From contig NZ_AYPQ01000003.1 of assembly GCF_000633635.1 (NCBI RefSeq), forward strand, positions 339,694-403,693: a stretch of DNA of 64,000 bases, read 5' to 3'. The notes beneath the pieces are model-generated. The model saw only the letters and a list, made by a program, of their open reading frames with translations. It ran no database searches and was not told where the DNA came from. Shown here in pieces: positions 20,270 to 29,670 of this stretch. Every line of letters starts with the position of its first letter. Position 1 is the first letter of the stretch. This DNA comes from Enterococcus crotali. Its GTDB lineage: Bacteria > Bacillota > Bacilli > Lactobacillales > Enterococcaceae. A program made the position numbers and the translations under genes.

Positions 20270-21768
20270 ATGTCATATGTAATTGGAATCGATCTTGGAA
20301 CAGGGTCGGTCAAAGGCTTAGTGGTAGATCGAAATGGAGAAGTTGTTTTAGAAGCTGCTGCCCCCTATCCTTCGATCCATTCACAAAAAGGCTATAGCGA
20401 ACAAGATCCAGCAGAATGGTTGAATGGAACAAAGAATGTTCTGAAGCAATTAATCACTAAGAAGCCTGAACTGAAAGAACAATTGGAAGCCATTAGTTTT
20501 TCAGGACAGATGCATAGCTTAGTTTTATTAGACGAAAATCAGCAGCCAATAAGAAATGCCATCCTTTGGAATGACGTTAGAACAACAAAGCAATGTAAAG
20601 AAATTACTGAAAAACTTGGTGATCGATTAGTAGAGAAAACTAAAAACCTAGCTTTAGAAGGGTTTACGTTGCCTAAGATACTATGGGTCAAAGAGCATGA
20701 ACCTGATAACTGGGCTAAAGCGAAACATTTTTTATTACCAAAAGATTATTTAGCATTGCAGCTAACTGGGAATTTACAGATGGAGTATTCAGATGCTGCT
20801 GGGACATTATTGTTGAATGTTATGGAAAAAAAATGGGATATGGAAAGTGCGGATGTTTTTGATATTCCTCGTGACATGTTTCCAAAATTAGTTTCCTCAT
20901 TAGAAAATGTAGGGCAAATCAAGCATTCCCTTCGGGCAGAATTAGGACTCAAAACAGTGGTCAATGTGTTTGCTGGCGGAGCTGACAACGCCTGTGCTGC
21001 GTTGGGGGCTGGAATTGTTACGGAAAACCGCGGTTTATGCAGCATTGGCACATCGGGCGTTTTTTTGGCTTATGAAGGAAACCAGGCGAAAGATTACCAT
21101 GGAAAACTCCATTTCTTCAATCACGTCATTCCTGATACATACTATTCAATGGGCGTAACCTTGGCGGCAGGGCAAAGTTTAACTTGGTTTAAAGAAACAT
21201 TTGCAAAAGAGCAGACCTTTGAGCAATTGCTAGAAAGTGGTAAAGACAGTAGCATTGGGGCAAATGGTTTGTTATTTACACCTTATATTATGGGAGAGCG
21301 GACGCCGCATATCGATAGCAAAATCAGAGGTAGTTTTATTGGCATGGATGCAAGTCACACCATCAATGATTTTACACGGGCCGTTTTAGAAGGCATTATC
21401 TTTTCATTAAAAGATACCCAAATGTTGATGGATGAAAATGCTGGGAAAGAATTTGAAGAAATCGTTTCAGTTGGCGGAGGGGCGAAAAGCGAATTGTGGC
21501 TACAGATTCAAGCAGATATCTTCAATACCAAAATCGTAACTTTAAAAACCGAACAGGGTCCAGGCCTTGGCGCAGCATGCTTGCGGCAGTTGGTGTTGGC
21601 TGGTTTGATACGCTAAAAGATTGTGTAGAGCAGTTTGTTGTCTATGAAAAAGAATACTCTCCTGATCCAAAAGCGGCTGAGAGCTATCAAGACTTCTATA
21701 AATTGTATCATCAAGTATATGCGCAAACAAAAGAACTTTGTGAGCAACTGAATGAATTAGAACAATAA
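20270..21768 (+). pseudogene. xylB: Xylulokinase, broken by a 1-nt frameshift
   Basis: FGGY-family kinase phosphorylating D-xylulose to xylulose 5-phosphate. N-terminal GIDLGTGSVKGLVVD (phosphate loop), SGQMHSLVLLD and the catalytic-Asp segment AGGADNACAALGAGI are intact. The frame exits after GPGLGAA at about 21576-21580 and ends at 21616. The remaining ~60 residues (LAAVGVGWFDTLKDCVEQF onwards) continue in the -1 frame to 21768. Adding one A to GCATGC gives GLGAAMLAAVGVGW, the expected family reading. Loss of the last domain would probably abolish activity. A sequencing error is an alternative. A good GGTGG-type Shine-Dalgarno precedes ATG 20270. Confidence 0.9.
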
Positions 21769-21785
21769 TTGGTAGGAGGAAAGAA

Positions 21786-22655
21786 ATGAATATACTTGCA
21801 TTTGACATTGGTGGTAGTGCTGTAAAATACGGGATTTGGCAGGAGAATCAGCTTGTATGTCAGCAGTCACTTCCACTACCTTCTGATTGGGAGACAATGA
21901 AACATACGTTAAAACATATTTTTGAGGAGAATAGCAGTAATTTGCCACTTCAAGGGGTTGCCTTCAGTGCGCCTGGTGTAGTCGATGATCAAAATGGGGA
22001 AATTCGTGGTGTGAGTGCGGTTCCTTATATCCATCATTTTCCAATCAAAAATGAATTAAACGCTCTATTTGGTGTCCCTGTTTCATTGGAAAATGATGCG
22101 AATTGTGCCGCCTTAGCAGAAGTTTGGCTAGGGGCTGCCAGTGATGTAGAAAATTCAGTCTTTTTTGTGATCGGTACAGGGATAGGTGGAGCAATCGTGA
22201 TCGATCGTAAATTGGTCAAAGGCCGAAATCTTTTCGGCGGTGAGTTTGGTTATATGGCATTGAATGAGTCTGCTTCGTTGAGTGAGATGGGGAGTGTTGT
22301 CAAAAGTGTTAAAAAATATAATCGCCTCAAGGGAACTCAGATCAATGGGCATAACTTATTTGAACTAGCAGAGCAAGGGGATGAACTGGCTATCCAATTA
22401 ACAACAACGTTTTATGTTGGCGTTGCTAGAGGTATTTACAACTTATTAGTTTGCTTTGATCCAGGTAGAATCGTTATTGGCGGTGGGGTATCCGCCAATA
22501 AACAATTAATTTCAAACATTGATCGACAGCTACAGCGACTATTATTAGCAAATGCCGTGACAGAATTAGAGTATGAACTCGTTGCATGCCAGTTTGGGAA
22601 TGATGCGAACTTGATAGGAGCGGTCTATCATTTTATAGAAACCTATCAAAAATAA
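21786..22655 (+). CDS. ROK-family sugar kinase
   Basis: Cytoplasmic sugar kinase of 289 residues. It carries AFDIGGSAVKYG (ATP phosphate loop), SAPGVVD, the catalytic ENDANCAALAE segment, and GTGIGGAIVIDRKLVKG. The Cys-rich zinc motif of most ROK kinases is absent: the region after GGEFGYM reads ALNESASLSEMG. That is seen in BglK/N-acetylmannosamine-kinase-like branches. It lies 17 nt after xylB with AGGAGGA before ATG. It may phosphorylate glucose or a beta-glucoside released by the GH1 enzyme; this is inferred. Confidence 0.85.
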   Translation: MNILAFDIGGSAVKYGIWQENQLVCQQSLPLPSDWETMKHTLKHIFEENSSNLPLQGVAFSAPGVVDDQNGEIRGVSAVPYIHHFPIKNELNALFGVPVSLENDANCAALAEVWLGAASDVENSVFFVIGTGIGGAIVIDRKLVKGRNLFGGEFGYMALNESASLSEMGSVVKSVKKYNRLKGTQINGHNLFELAEQGDELAIQLTTTFYVGVARGIYNLLVCFDPGRIVIGGGVSANKQLISNIDRQLQRLLLANAVTELEYELVACQFGNDANLIGAVYHFIETYQK

Positions 22656-22676
22656 ATCGATCGAAATTAAAACAAA

Positions 22677-22790
22677 AGTGTTACACTCTGAGAACTAATT
22701 AGAGTCTGCTTCTGCGACCACCGTTTATTCGGATTCTGGGTGGTTGGAGTTGTAACGCACATCATTATGATCCAGCCACCTCTAATCTTA
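22677..22790. other. Structured intergenic element with mutually exclusive stems
   Basis: GGTGGTTGGA (22739-22748) can pair with TCCAGCCACC (22771-22780): ten pairs, one G-T. The same GGTGG can instead pair with upstream CCACC (22718-22722). An outer pair GTG-TTACA (22678-22685) with TGTAA-CG-CAC (22751-22760) and a CTCT/AGAG hairpin are also possible. No known riboswitch consensus was recognised. A -10-like TATAAT (22863-22868) lies downstream, so the element is probably not the leader of the oxidoreductase gene. It could be a 3' UTR, an sRNA or an interspersed repeat. Confidence 0.4.
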
Positions 22791-22927
22791 GTATGTTTTC
22801 ATTAAGTTTAGAAGGATGATGAGTACAACAGCCTATCATATGCACTTTATTCACTCCCTTGCTATAATTAAAGTAATCGATTCATTATGATAAATCTTGA
22901 GTAAGCTGAAATAAGGAGGATATCCCA

Positions 22928-24259
22928 ATGGAAAATCTTGATGTAATCATCATCGGTAGTGGACCCGGCGGTATGGCAGCCGCTTATGACTTAGTTGCTG
23001 AAGGGAGAAAAGTAGCGGTAGTAGAAGCTGATCTTTGGGGCGGAACGTGTCCAAATCGTGGCTGTGATCCAAAAAAGGTTCTTTATGGTGCTGTCGAAGC
23101 GAAAGAAAAACTGGCGCAATTGAAGAATCATGGATTTGAGACGATTCCGAAAATCAATTGGCCAGAGTTGATGGCCTTTAAAGAAACATTCACTGAACCA
23201 GTACCAGTCGAACAAAAACAAGGATTGGTCAGCGCAGGCATCCAAACGATCACTGGAAAAGCCGTTTTTAAAGATAAGCATACAATCACAGTGGAAAATC
23301 AAGACTATCAGGCAAGTCAGTTTATCTTAGCAACAGGGCAACGATCTGCAATCTTGGATATTCCCGGAAAAGAGCACTTTGGAACAAGTACTGATTTTCT
23401 AAGCATGAAAGAATTACCTAAATCAATCGTGTTTGTTGGTGGTGGTTATATTTCTCTTGAGCTTGCGAATATCGCCAATAGCAGTGGAAGTGACGTTCAT
23501 TTAGTGCATCACAATGAGCGGCCGTTAAAAGGATTTGATGAAGCGTTGACGAAAGAATTGATTGAGAATCTTAAAAAACGAGGGATTCATTTTCATTTTA
23601 ATGAGTCAGCAGAATCTATTTCAAAACAAGGTACACAATATAATGTCACTCTGACGGGAAAAGGCTCATTGCTGGCAGATCGAGTATTTTGTGCAACAGG
23701 GCGCATTCCTAATGTAGAAGAATTAAACTTGGAAACAATCGGTGTTGATTATACTCGCAAAGGAATCGCCGTCAATGATCATTTACAAACGACTGTAGAT
23801 AATATTTATGCATTAGGAGATTGCTTAGCGAAAAACAGACCGAAACTAACACCAGTTGCTAGTCTTGAAGGAAGTTATCTGGCCAAACTGCTTAGCGGAA
23901 CGACAAATGAAGCTATTCAGTATCCTGAAATTCCAACCATTATTTTCAGCTCACCTAAACTAGCACAAGTTGGGTTAAAAGAGGACGAGGCTTTAGATAA
24001 TGAAAAATACAAACAACAAACGGTAGATTTATCTCAATGGTTTACCTATAAACACCTCAATGAACCATTAGTCAAAGCTAAGATCATCACGGACAAAGAA
24101 ACGGGACTATTGGTTGGAGCGACTGTTTTAGGCAATGAAGCAGACCAACTGATCAATTTGTTTACATTGATGATCAATCAAAAAATGACTTCTGACAAGA
24201 TCAACGAAATGATCATGCTCTATCCAACTGTTTCAAGTGATCTGAGCTACTTATATTAA
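22928..24259 (+). CDS. FAD-dependent pyridine nucleotide-disulfide oxidoreductase (glutathione reductase-like)
   Basis: Flavoprotein of 443 residues. An FAD Rossmann motif (IIIGSGPGGMAAAYD) is at residues 7-21. The redox-active pair Cys41/Cys46 sits in GGTCPNRGCDPKK. The NAD(P) site is VFVGGGYISLELA, followed by the second FAD motif IYALGDC and a C-terminal dimerisation domain. The C-x4-C spacing fits glutathione reductase/dihydrolipoamide dehydrogenase. No 2-oxoacid dehydrogenase genes are adjacent, so a thiol-redox role is more likely. The C-terminal His-x4-Glu expected of disulfide reductases is not apparent: the end reads MIMLYPTVSSDLSYLY, so disulfide specificity is uncertain. AGGAGG precedes ATG. 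Confidence 0.85.
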   Translation: MENLDVIIIGSGPGGMAAAYDLVAEGRKVAVVEADLWGGTCPNRGCDPKKVLYGAVEAKEKLAQLKNHGFETIPKINWPELMAFKETFTEPVPVEQKQGLVSAGIQTITGKAVFKDKHTITVENQDYQASQFILATGQRSAILDIPGKEHFGTSTDFLSMKELPKSIVFVGGGYISLELANIANSSGSDVHLVHHNERPLKGFDEALTKELIENLKKRGIHFHFNESAESISKQGTQYNVTLTGKGSLLADRVFCATGRIPNVEELNLETIGVDYTRKGIAVNDHLQTTVDNIYALGDCLAKNRPKLTPVASLEGSYLAKLLSGTTNEAIQYPEIPTIIFSSPKLAQVGLKEDEALDNEKYKQQTVDLSQWFTYKHLNEPLVKAKIITDKETGLLVGATVLGNEADQLINLFTLMINQKMTSDKINEMIMLYPTVSSDLSYLY

Positions 24260-24264
24260 ATTTT

Positions 24265-24307
24265 AGCTGTAAACAAACGATTTGTGGTCTGTTTACAGCT
24301 TTTTTTA
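24265..24307 (+). terminator. Rho-independent terminator
   Basis: AGCTGTAAACA pairs with TGTTTACAGCT and is followed by T6, just after the oxidoreductase stop. Confidence 0.92.
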
Positions 24308-24325
24308 TTTTGAATAAATTAACTA

Positions 24326-24409
24326 TTGACTTGATGGAAGGTCTAAGCAATAATAGGATAATTATATTAAAAAACAACTATTCATCTGATCAATAAATTT
24401 TATTTATCA
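24326..24409 (+). promoter_or_regulatory. Putative promoter and palindromic operator of the MFS gene
   Basis: TTGACT (24326-24331), 17 nt, AATAAT (24349-24354). Downstream, a near-perfect 23-bp palindrome begins TGATCAATAAA (24387) and ends TTTATCA (24409), with two mismatched position pairs. It could bind a repressor of the transporter; the regulator is unknown. Confidence 0.4.
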
Positions 24410-24511
24410 ATTGCATGAAAATAAAGCATTAGATATTATAAAGATTTATTCTTAAACTATAGATAGTGAAACATTGAACAAGGTTGAATTTTAACAGCTA
24501 GGAGAATGGCA

Positions 24512-25774
24512 ATGGAAACGAAGAAAAAAAATTATACCCCTTTGATTGGCTCTTTATATACAAATTTTATATTTCAGGGTATGGCGGCGATTATTTTATC
24601 ACAAAATCTTCATGCTTTGATGAATAGTTGGCAGGCGACTGTTCAACAAGTGACATTAGTTATCAGTGGTATCGGGTTGGGCCGAGTACTGATTTTGTAT
24701 TTTGCTGGTTACTTTTCAGATAGGTTTGGTCGGAAGAAAACAGTGCAGTTGGGTATTATCAGTTATTTGATTTTCTTCATTGGAATCTTACTTAGTCAAA
24801 ACTATTTACAAGGGCTCTTTTTTGCCTTATTTGCTGGGTTTAGTAACGCGTTTTTAGATACGAGTACTTATCCAACTTTAATGGAAGCTTACCCAAATGA
24901 AAAAGATAATAGTTCTCTTAGTGTGTTGAACAAGGCGTTTATTTCTTTAGGACAGTTTATTTTACCGTTGCTTACAAGATTTATGTTGGATCATGAGATT
25001 TATTACGGGCTTGTTTTTATCGGATGTGCATTGGGCTTATTTCTTAATTTACTGTACATTTCTAGGCTGGGTTTCCCTGAAAGAACAACGCTTAAGGAAA
25101 CGTCGTCACAAGTAGTTGATGAAAACGAAGCAACAGTAAAAGTCAAGCAGCCGCTATTTAAAGTGGAAGGTCTAGCGTTGTTGGTTTTTAGTTTCACTTG
25201 TGTTTCAACGTTTAATATTTTTATTTTATGGGTACCTTCTTTTGCGGAATCATTGAATCTTATGAACCATTCAAATAGTTTAGTTCTGGTCAGTGCTTAC
25301 AGTATTGGTTCCTTTGCATCTGTATTTTTGACGTCATTGATCGTAAAACGTGGTGTTGCACCAACTTTATTACTAGTCTGGTGTACCTTGATTTCATTGT
25401 TCTTATTGATCGGCATGACGCTCTTCCCAAGTGTTCCAATGTTTTTAGTTGGTTCGATCGGTATCGGTGTTTTTGCTGCAGGAGGAATTTGGCAGTTGGG
25501 ACTAGCCGTGTTACTGGAGCTGTTTTCTAAAGGGAAAGGAAGAATCACCAGCTACTATTCGATTGCTACATCGGTTTCGGTGATGATCATACCTTATATC
25601 ACAGGTCAGTTGGAGAAAATAAATGTGTCGATGATTTTTGGACTGAATATTGTGTTGACGGCAATCGGCGTTGTTGCAGCAGTGATCATCCGCTATCGTT
25701 ATAAGAAAGTAACCAGTGACTGGCAAGAGAGAAAAGAAGAAATTGTAAAATTAAAAGAGCTCGTAGATCAATAA
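24512..25774 (+). CDS. MFS transporter
   Basis: Twelve-span major facilitator of about 420 residues. The loop 2-3 motif reads GYFSDRFGRKK, the canonical MFS signature. A charged central loop (residues ~190-215) separates the two halves. ATG 24512 is preferred over ATG 24506 because AGGAG (24500-24504) lies 7 nt before it. It stands alone between two terminators. The substrate is unknown; sugar, organic acid or drug export are all possible. Confidence 0.85.
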   Translation: METKKKNYTPLIGSLYTNFIFQGMAAIILSQNLHALMNSWQATVQQVTLVISGIGLGRVLILYFAGYFSDRFGRKKTVQLGIISYLIFFIGILLSQNYLQGLFFALFAGFSNAFLDTSTYPTLMEAYPNEKDNSSLSVLNKAFISLGQFILPLLTRFMLDHEIYYGLVFIGCALGLFLNLLYISRLGFPERTTLKETSSQVVDENEATVKVKQPLFKVEGLALLVFSFTCVSTFNIFILWVPSFAESLNLMNHSNSLVLVSAYSIGSFASVFLTSLIVKRGVAPTLLLVWCTLISLFLLIGMTLFPSVPMFLVGSIGIGVFAAGGIWQLGLAVLLELFSKGKGRITSYYSIATSVSVMIIPYITGQLEKINVSMIFGLNIVLTAIGVVAAVIIRYRYKKVTSDWQERKEEIVKLKELVDQ

Positions 25775-25776
25775 AT

Positions 25777-25815
25777 AAAAAAAGTATGCTTGAATGTTGA
25801 GCATACTTTTTATTT
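25777..25815. terminator. Bidirectional rho-independent terminator
   Basis: AAAAAAAGTATGCT pairs with AGCATACTTTTT between the convergent MFS gene and the minus-strand transporter gene. Confidence 0.9.
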
Positions 25816-25826
25816 GACGTTTGATG

Positions 25827-26996
25827 TTATCCAATTAAATTAACCAAGATCCCAGTAATGAAAACAGAGGTGATCGTCACGGTAGAAAACCCGGCAATGA
25901 CCATTTTGGGTAAAATTTGACCTTCGATCAAGGCAATCTCTTCAGGTGTTCCATTGATACTTTTCGCTGCTTCCTGACTTAAAATCATCGTACCAGGGAA
26001 GCCGTATAATGAGGTCAAACCAATGGCAATCGACATAGATAAGCTATAACCAAGGAACTTCCCGGCGATTGCGGCAAATAATACATTTCCTGTGACTCCG
26101 ACTAAGAATGAAAGTGTCAGAGGCAAAATCAATTCAATCAAATCATGAATAGAAATCGTTGCTAATGGACCGAAAATAATGATTAGAATAGCTAACATCA
26201 TCAAGCCGTATGCATCAATACCATTTAAGATATTTGGTTTAAAAATGTTCAATTCTCTTAATGCGATCCCGAATAACAAACAAAGGATAAAGGTATTGAT
26301 CATACCGTTTGTTAAATTATTAACGAATGTTGCTAGTAAAACAGTCACCCCAACAACAAATAGTGTACCTGCTGTTGTATGAAAAAGCTCAGGTAAACGT
26401 GTTTTCTTCGTTTCTTTTTCTTCAACTTTTTCAGCGCTAGCAAAAGCGGCTGGATTTGCTTGGTATTCTTGGTGTAATCGATTTGCTTCTTTTCTTAAAA
26501 TCAGTGAGGTCAGTGGAAACCCGATCAATCCTTGAAACGCAGAAATCAAAACGGGTAAAACAGCAACAGACAATAAACCAGCGGCAATTACAGCGTCTTG
26601 AACCATGATGATCGAAATCGTACCGCCGGAAATCGCGCCGATAGCCGCAATTGCATAGCTTTGATCTTCAAATAAAGGACCAACAAGCAATAATGCTGCG
26701 ACAATTCCCAATGTTGCAGCAACTCCGATTAAAAACGTCCGCCACTGTTGTTTGAATTCTTTTAAACTGATCGTTGTCCCAAGGTGGACTAAAATAAATC
26801 CGACTACAGTTGTACCTAAGGCTAATAAGGAAGAACTAGGCAACAGATCTTCTGGAAATAAGTTCGTTTTAAAACCAATCAAGAAGATCAATGAGGCAAT
26901 CAATAAGGTCGAAAGTAGTGATTTTGTCTTTTTAGAAATATAATCACTGACCGTCCAAACAAGCATAATAATCGTAAAAGCTAACACAGAATTCAT
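25827..26996 (-). CDS. Multipass membrane transporter of uncertain family
   Basis: A 389-residue, highly hydrophobic protein with about ten membrane spans. A hydrophilic central loop (around residues 175-200, rich in Glu/Lys) lies between two halves. Each half has a Gly-rich re-entrant-like segment (GAIGAISGGTISIIMVQDA and GLTSLYGFPGTMIL). This two-fold layout is reminiscent of GltS-like or similar sodium symporters, but I do not recognise the family firmly. It is the last gene of a minus-strand operon with a peptidase and a YitT protein, so transport of an amino acid or peptide is a reasonable guess. Confidence 0.65.
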   Translation of the reverse strand: MNSVLAFTIIMLVWTVSDYISKKTKSLLSTLLIASLIFLIGFKTNLFPEDLLPSSSLLALGTTVVGFILVHLGTTISLKEFKQQWRTFLIGVAATLGIVAALLLVGPLFEDQSYAIAAIGAISGGTISIIMVQDAVIAAGLLSVAVLPVLISAFQGLIGFPLTSLILRKEANRLHQEYQANPAAFASAEKVEEKETKKTRLPELFHTTAGTLFVVGVTVLLATFVNNLTNGMINTFILCLLFGIALRELNIFKPNILNGIDAYGLMMLAILIIIFGPLATISIHDLIELILPLTLSFLVGVTGNVLFAAIAGKFLGYSLSMSIAIGLTSLYGFPGTMILSQEAAKSINGTPEEIALIEGQILPKMVIAGFSTVTITSVFITGILVNLIG

Positions 26997-27028
26997 AATT
27001 TTTGCACTCCTTTTTTAATAGGTTATTT

Positions 27029-27874
27029 TTATTGAATAGGATGATATGTAAAGCCTAAACCGTGAACTTCAGCAACATTTGAAACAATGACAAATGAGGT
27101 CGGATCGATCCGATCAATGGTTTGCATAACTGCAGGGTACTCACTGTTTGAACTGACGATCATCAGCATCTGGTTTTCCTGTTGTGTTTTGCCACCAGTA
27201 ACATTGAATAACGTGATCCCACGATTGACGGTTTGCAGTAATTCGTCTTTTATTTCAGTTGTTTTATCCTGACTAAAAATCAAAATGGATTTCCTTCGTT
27301 TCACGCCTGTTTCGATATAAGTCATGACAATGGATGTAACGATGATTGATAGTATCGCAAACAGAAATGATTCAACCCCAAAAATGAAAACATTCAGTAA
27401 GACGATAAAAGCATCTGTTACCAGTAGACCTGTCGAGGTATTGATATGCCAATATTTTTGTAAAATCAGTGGTGGAATCGTCGTTCCGCCGCTGGATGCA
27501 CCGATTTTATACAGGATCGCAACGCCAATACCAAAAATGGCACTGCCGAAAAGAACAGAAAGTAAGCGATCGGAGGTCACCATTATTTCAGGGACGATAG
27601 CTAGAAAAAATGGGAACAGCAAACTGCCGATCAATGTATTGAAAAACACTTTTTTTCCTAAAAAGATGATCGTCAAAAGAAGCATCAAACAATTCAAAGC
27701 TAGAACAACAATCGACCGATCAATTGCAAAAGCAGCTTCTGCCAAAATACCTAATCCACTCACGCCGCCTGCTGCAATTTGGTGAGGACCTAAAAACATA
27801 TTGATCGAAACACTAAGCAGCAAGACTGCGAGAATAATTAATAGAATATTTTGACCTTTACGCAGCGCAGCCAT
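27029..27874 (-). CDS. YitT family membrane protein (DUF161/DUF2179)
   Basis: A 281-residue protein with five to six N-terminal membrane spans (SINMFLGPHQIAAGGVSGLG is characteristic). A C-terminal soluble DUF2179 domain of ~80 residues contains RGITLFNVTGGKT and a final GLGFTYHPI. Function in the family is not established; transport has been suggested. Its ATG overlaps the stop of the upstream peptidase gene by one base, so it is translationally coupled. Confidence 0.88.
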   Translation of the reverse strand: MAALRKGQNILLIILAVLLLSVSINMFLGPHQIAAGGVSGLGILAEAAFAIDRSIVVLALNCLMLLLTIIFLGKKVFFNTLIGSLLFPFFLAIVPEIMVTSDRLLSVLFGSAIFGIGVAILYKIGASSGGTTIPPLILQKYWHINTSTGLLVTDAFIVLLNVFIFGVESFLFAILSIIVTSIVMTYIETGVKRRKSILIFSQDKTTEIKDELLQTVNRGITLFNVTGGKTQQENQMLMIVSSNSEYPAVMQTIDRIDPTSFVIVSNVAEVHGLGFTYHPIQ

Positions 27875-29010
27875 TATACTGAACCTTTAGAAGCTTCGTT
27901 GTCAGGCATTTCATTCACGATAGCCAAGGCCAACTCGACTGATTTAAGCATTTCAGCTACAGGAATATACTCATTGACTGTGTGGATTTCTTCATAACCA
28001 ATCGAGAGATTTAATGTAGGCTTGCCATGAGCATTAAAAATATTAGCGTCACTGCCGCCACCGCTGATTTCAGGTGTGAAAGTACGGCCGATCTTAGTTG
28101 CTGCAGCTTTTGCGATTCTAACTGGATCAGAATCATCCGCTAGATGAAAGCCAGTTGCCTTTTGATCGACTGAAAGAGTGAATGTGCCGCCATGTTGTGA
28201 AGAGGCAGTTTTGAATTCTTTCTCTAAAGTAGTAAGGAAATCGCGGGCTTTTTCATCAGAGATCGACCGTACTTCGCCTTTGATCGTCAACTGTTCCATC
28301 ACAACATTGATTCCTGCGCCGCCGTTGATTTTTCCGATGTTTGAAGTAGTATGCTCATCTAAGCGACCAAAAGGAATGTCTTCAAGTGCTTTTTGTGCAA
28401 TCGTGAATGCTGAGATTCCCTTTTCTGGTTCTAAACCGGCGTGAGCCGCTTTCCCAGTTATTTCAATGTCAAACATATATAAGAAGGGGCTGGCAATGAT
28501 CCCATTTCCTACAGCGCCAGAGTTATCAAGGACATACCCAAAGGTTGAATCGATCAAGGACATATCCAAGGCCGCAGCTCCGATCAAACCAATTTCTTCA
28601 CCAGGAGAAAAGACGAACTCGATCGGCCCTGTTTCAATCTTATTTTCATTGATTGTTTCGATCATTTCTAAAAGAATGGCAATACCTGCTTTATTGTCGG
28701 CAGCTAAAATCGTTTCATCTTTAGAGTAGAGAATGTCGTTTTTTTCGATCACCTTGATGCCTTCCCCAGGCTCTACAGTATCTACATGGCAAGAAAAGAA
28801 AATCGGTTGTTTGTTCAAGTTTCCTTTGTATTTAGCAATCAAATTATTTGAGCCAAGTTTAGTTGTTTTCATTGAATCATCTTCTGTGACAGCTAAACCT
28901 AGTGTAGAAAGTTTCTGACTTAACAACTGGACAAATGCCCCTTCTTTTCCAGAAACAGAATCTACTTCTACCAACTCTGTAAAGGTTCTAATCAATCTTT
29001 GCTTATTCAT
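27874..29010 (-). CDS. M20-family metallopeptidase (peptidase T-like)
   Basis: Cytoplasmic zinc aminopeptidase-like enzyme of 378 residues. Motifs include VDSVSGKEG near the N-terminus, FFSCHVDTVEPG (metal His/Asp), AADNKAGIAILLEM, the catalytic and metal pair SPGEEIGLIGA, and ISGGGSDANIFNAHG with the late metal region. These fit the M20/M25/M40 peptidase T-like (PepT, YqjE) group. It is followed by YitT and a transporter and preceded by a 69-residue protein in one operon. The substrate is probably a small peptide or N-acyl amino acid. Confidence 0.88.
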   Translation of the reverse strand: MNKQRLIRTFTELVEVDSVSGKEGAFVQLLSQKLSTLGLAVTEDDSMKTTKLGSNNLIAKYKGNLNKQPIFFSCHVDTVEPGEGIKVIEKNDILYSKDETILAADNKAGIAILLEMIETINENKIETGPIEFVFSPGEEIGLIGAAALDMSLIDSTFGYVLDNSGAVGNGIIASPFLYMFDIEITGKAAHAGLEPEKGISAFTIAQKALEDIPFGRLDEHTTSNIGKINGGAGINVVMEQLTIKGEVRSISDEKARDFLTTLEKEFKTASSQHGGTFTLSVDQKATGFHLADDSDPVRIAKAAATKIGRTFTPEISGGGSDANIFNAHGKPTLNLSIGYEEIHTVNEYIPVAEMLKSVELALAIVNEMPDNEASKGSV

Positions 29011-29038
29011 TTAAAACATCCTTTCTTATTTAAAAACA

Positions 29039-29248
29039 TTATTCTGTGACCATCCAAACTTCATCGATCAATTTGATTCGATGTAATTTAAAATCTTCTA
29101 ACAAAGAGATATGAGCAATTATTTTTTCCATGGCAAGCTCTTCATTTGGTTCCATCGAAACAAATTGCTTTGCTATCGTTTCGCCATGTTTATTCAAAAG
29201 CTTAGCTTCAAAAAGATATCCGTAAGAAAAGTACTGCTCGATTTTCAT
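29039..29248 (-). CDS. Small conserved-looking hypothetical protein
   Basis: A 69-residue soluble protein, unrecognised. It has an alternating charged/hydrophobic pattern and no membrane span or Cys. AAGGAGG lies 7 nt before the ATG, a very strong Shine-Dalgarno. It is the first gene of the minus-strand peptidase operon, 28 nt before the peptidase. A GGGCT/AGCCC hairpin in the leader (29279-29293) sits just upstream of the ribosome binding site. Function unknown. Confidence 0.65.
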   Translation of the reverse strand: MKIEQYFSYGYLFEAKLLNKHGETIAKQFVSMEPNEELAMEKIIAHISLLEDFKLHRIKLIDEVWMVTE

Positions 29249-29670
29249 TTCTAAACCTCCTTATCATAAAAGCGAGGAGGGCTCGTCCAGCCCCCACAGC
29301 TAGATAACATACGGTAACAACATTCCGCTCCGCTACACCTTGTACTTTTCAGCATCAGTTTATTTTTTTCTTGTTTTCTATATCACAAAGTTACCATGAG
29401 TAAGGGGCAGAAATGAATGGCAAAAAAAGTGCAAAACTGAACTTTTTTGTCATTTGATTATTTTAATTTAAGTAGAAATCAAGTATGACAAGGGATTGGG
29501 CAGGATACTGAATAAGAAGTGACAATATTTTCCTTGAAAGTGAAAAAAATGCCTGTATTCTTGTTTTTTTATCCGCTATTATAATGAATAAATAAGTTGT
29601 TTATCCAAGGAAACTCAAATTTATACTAGCATTTGAATTAAAAACTACTGTTATTTAAAAGGAGAAAATC
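29249..29670. other. Intergenic region between divergent genes
   Basis: It contains the leader hairpin of the minus-strand operon and, near cls, a perfect TATAAT (29580-29585) with no good -35. The rest is AT-rich with no ORF or RNA element that I can support. Confidence 0.4.

Noticed and set aside
22690-22800. T-box leader
   Set aside because: The GGGTGG segment looks superficially similar, but the T-box core GGGTGGNACCGCG is absent and there is no terminator or aminoacyl-related gene downstream.
27087-28918. Plus-strand ORFs opposite the YitT and peptidase genes
   Set aside because: These are antisense shadows of conserved genes, with no Shine-Dalgarno and unnatural composition.
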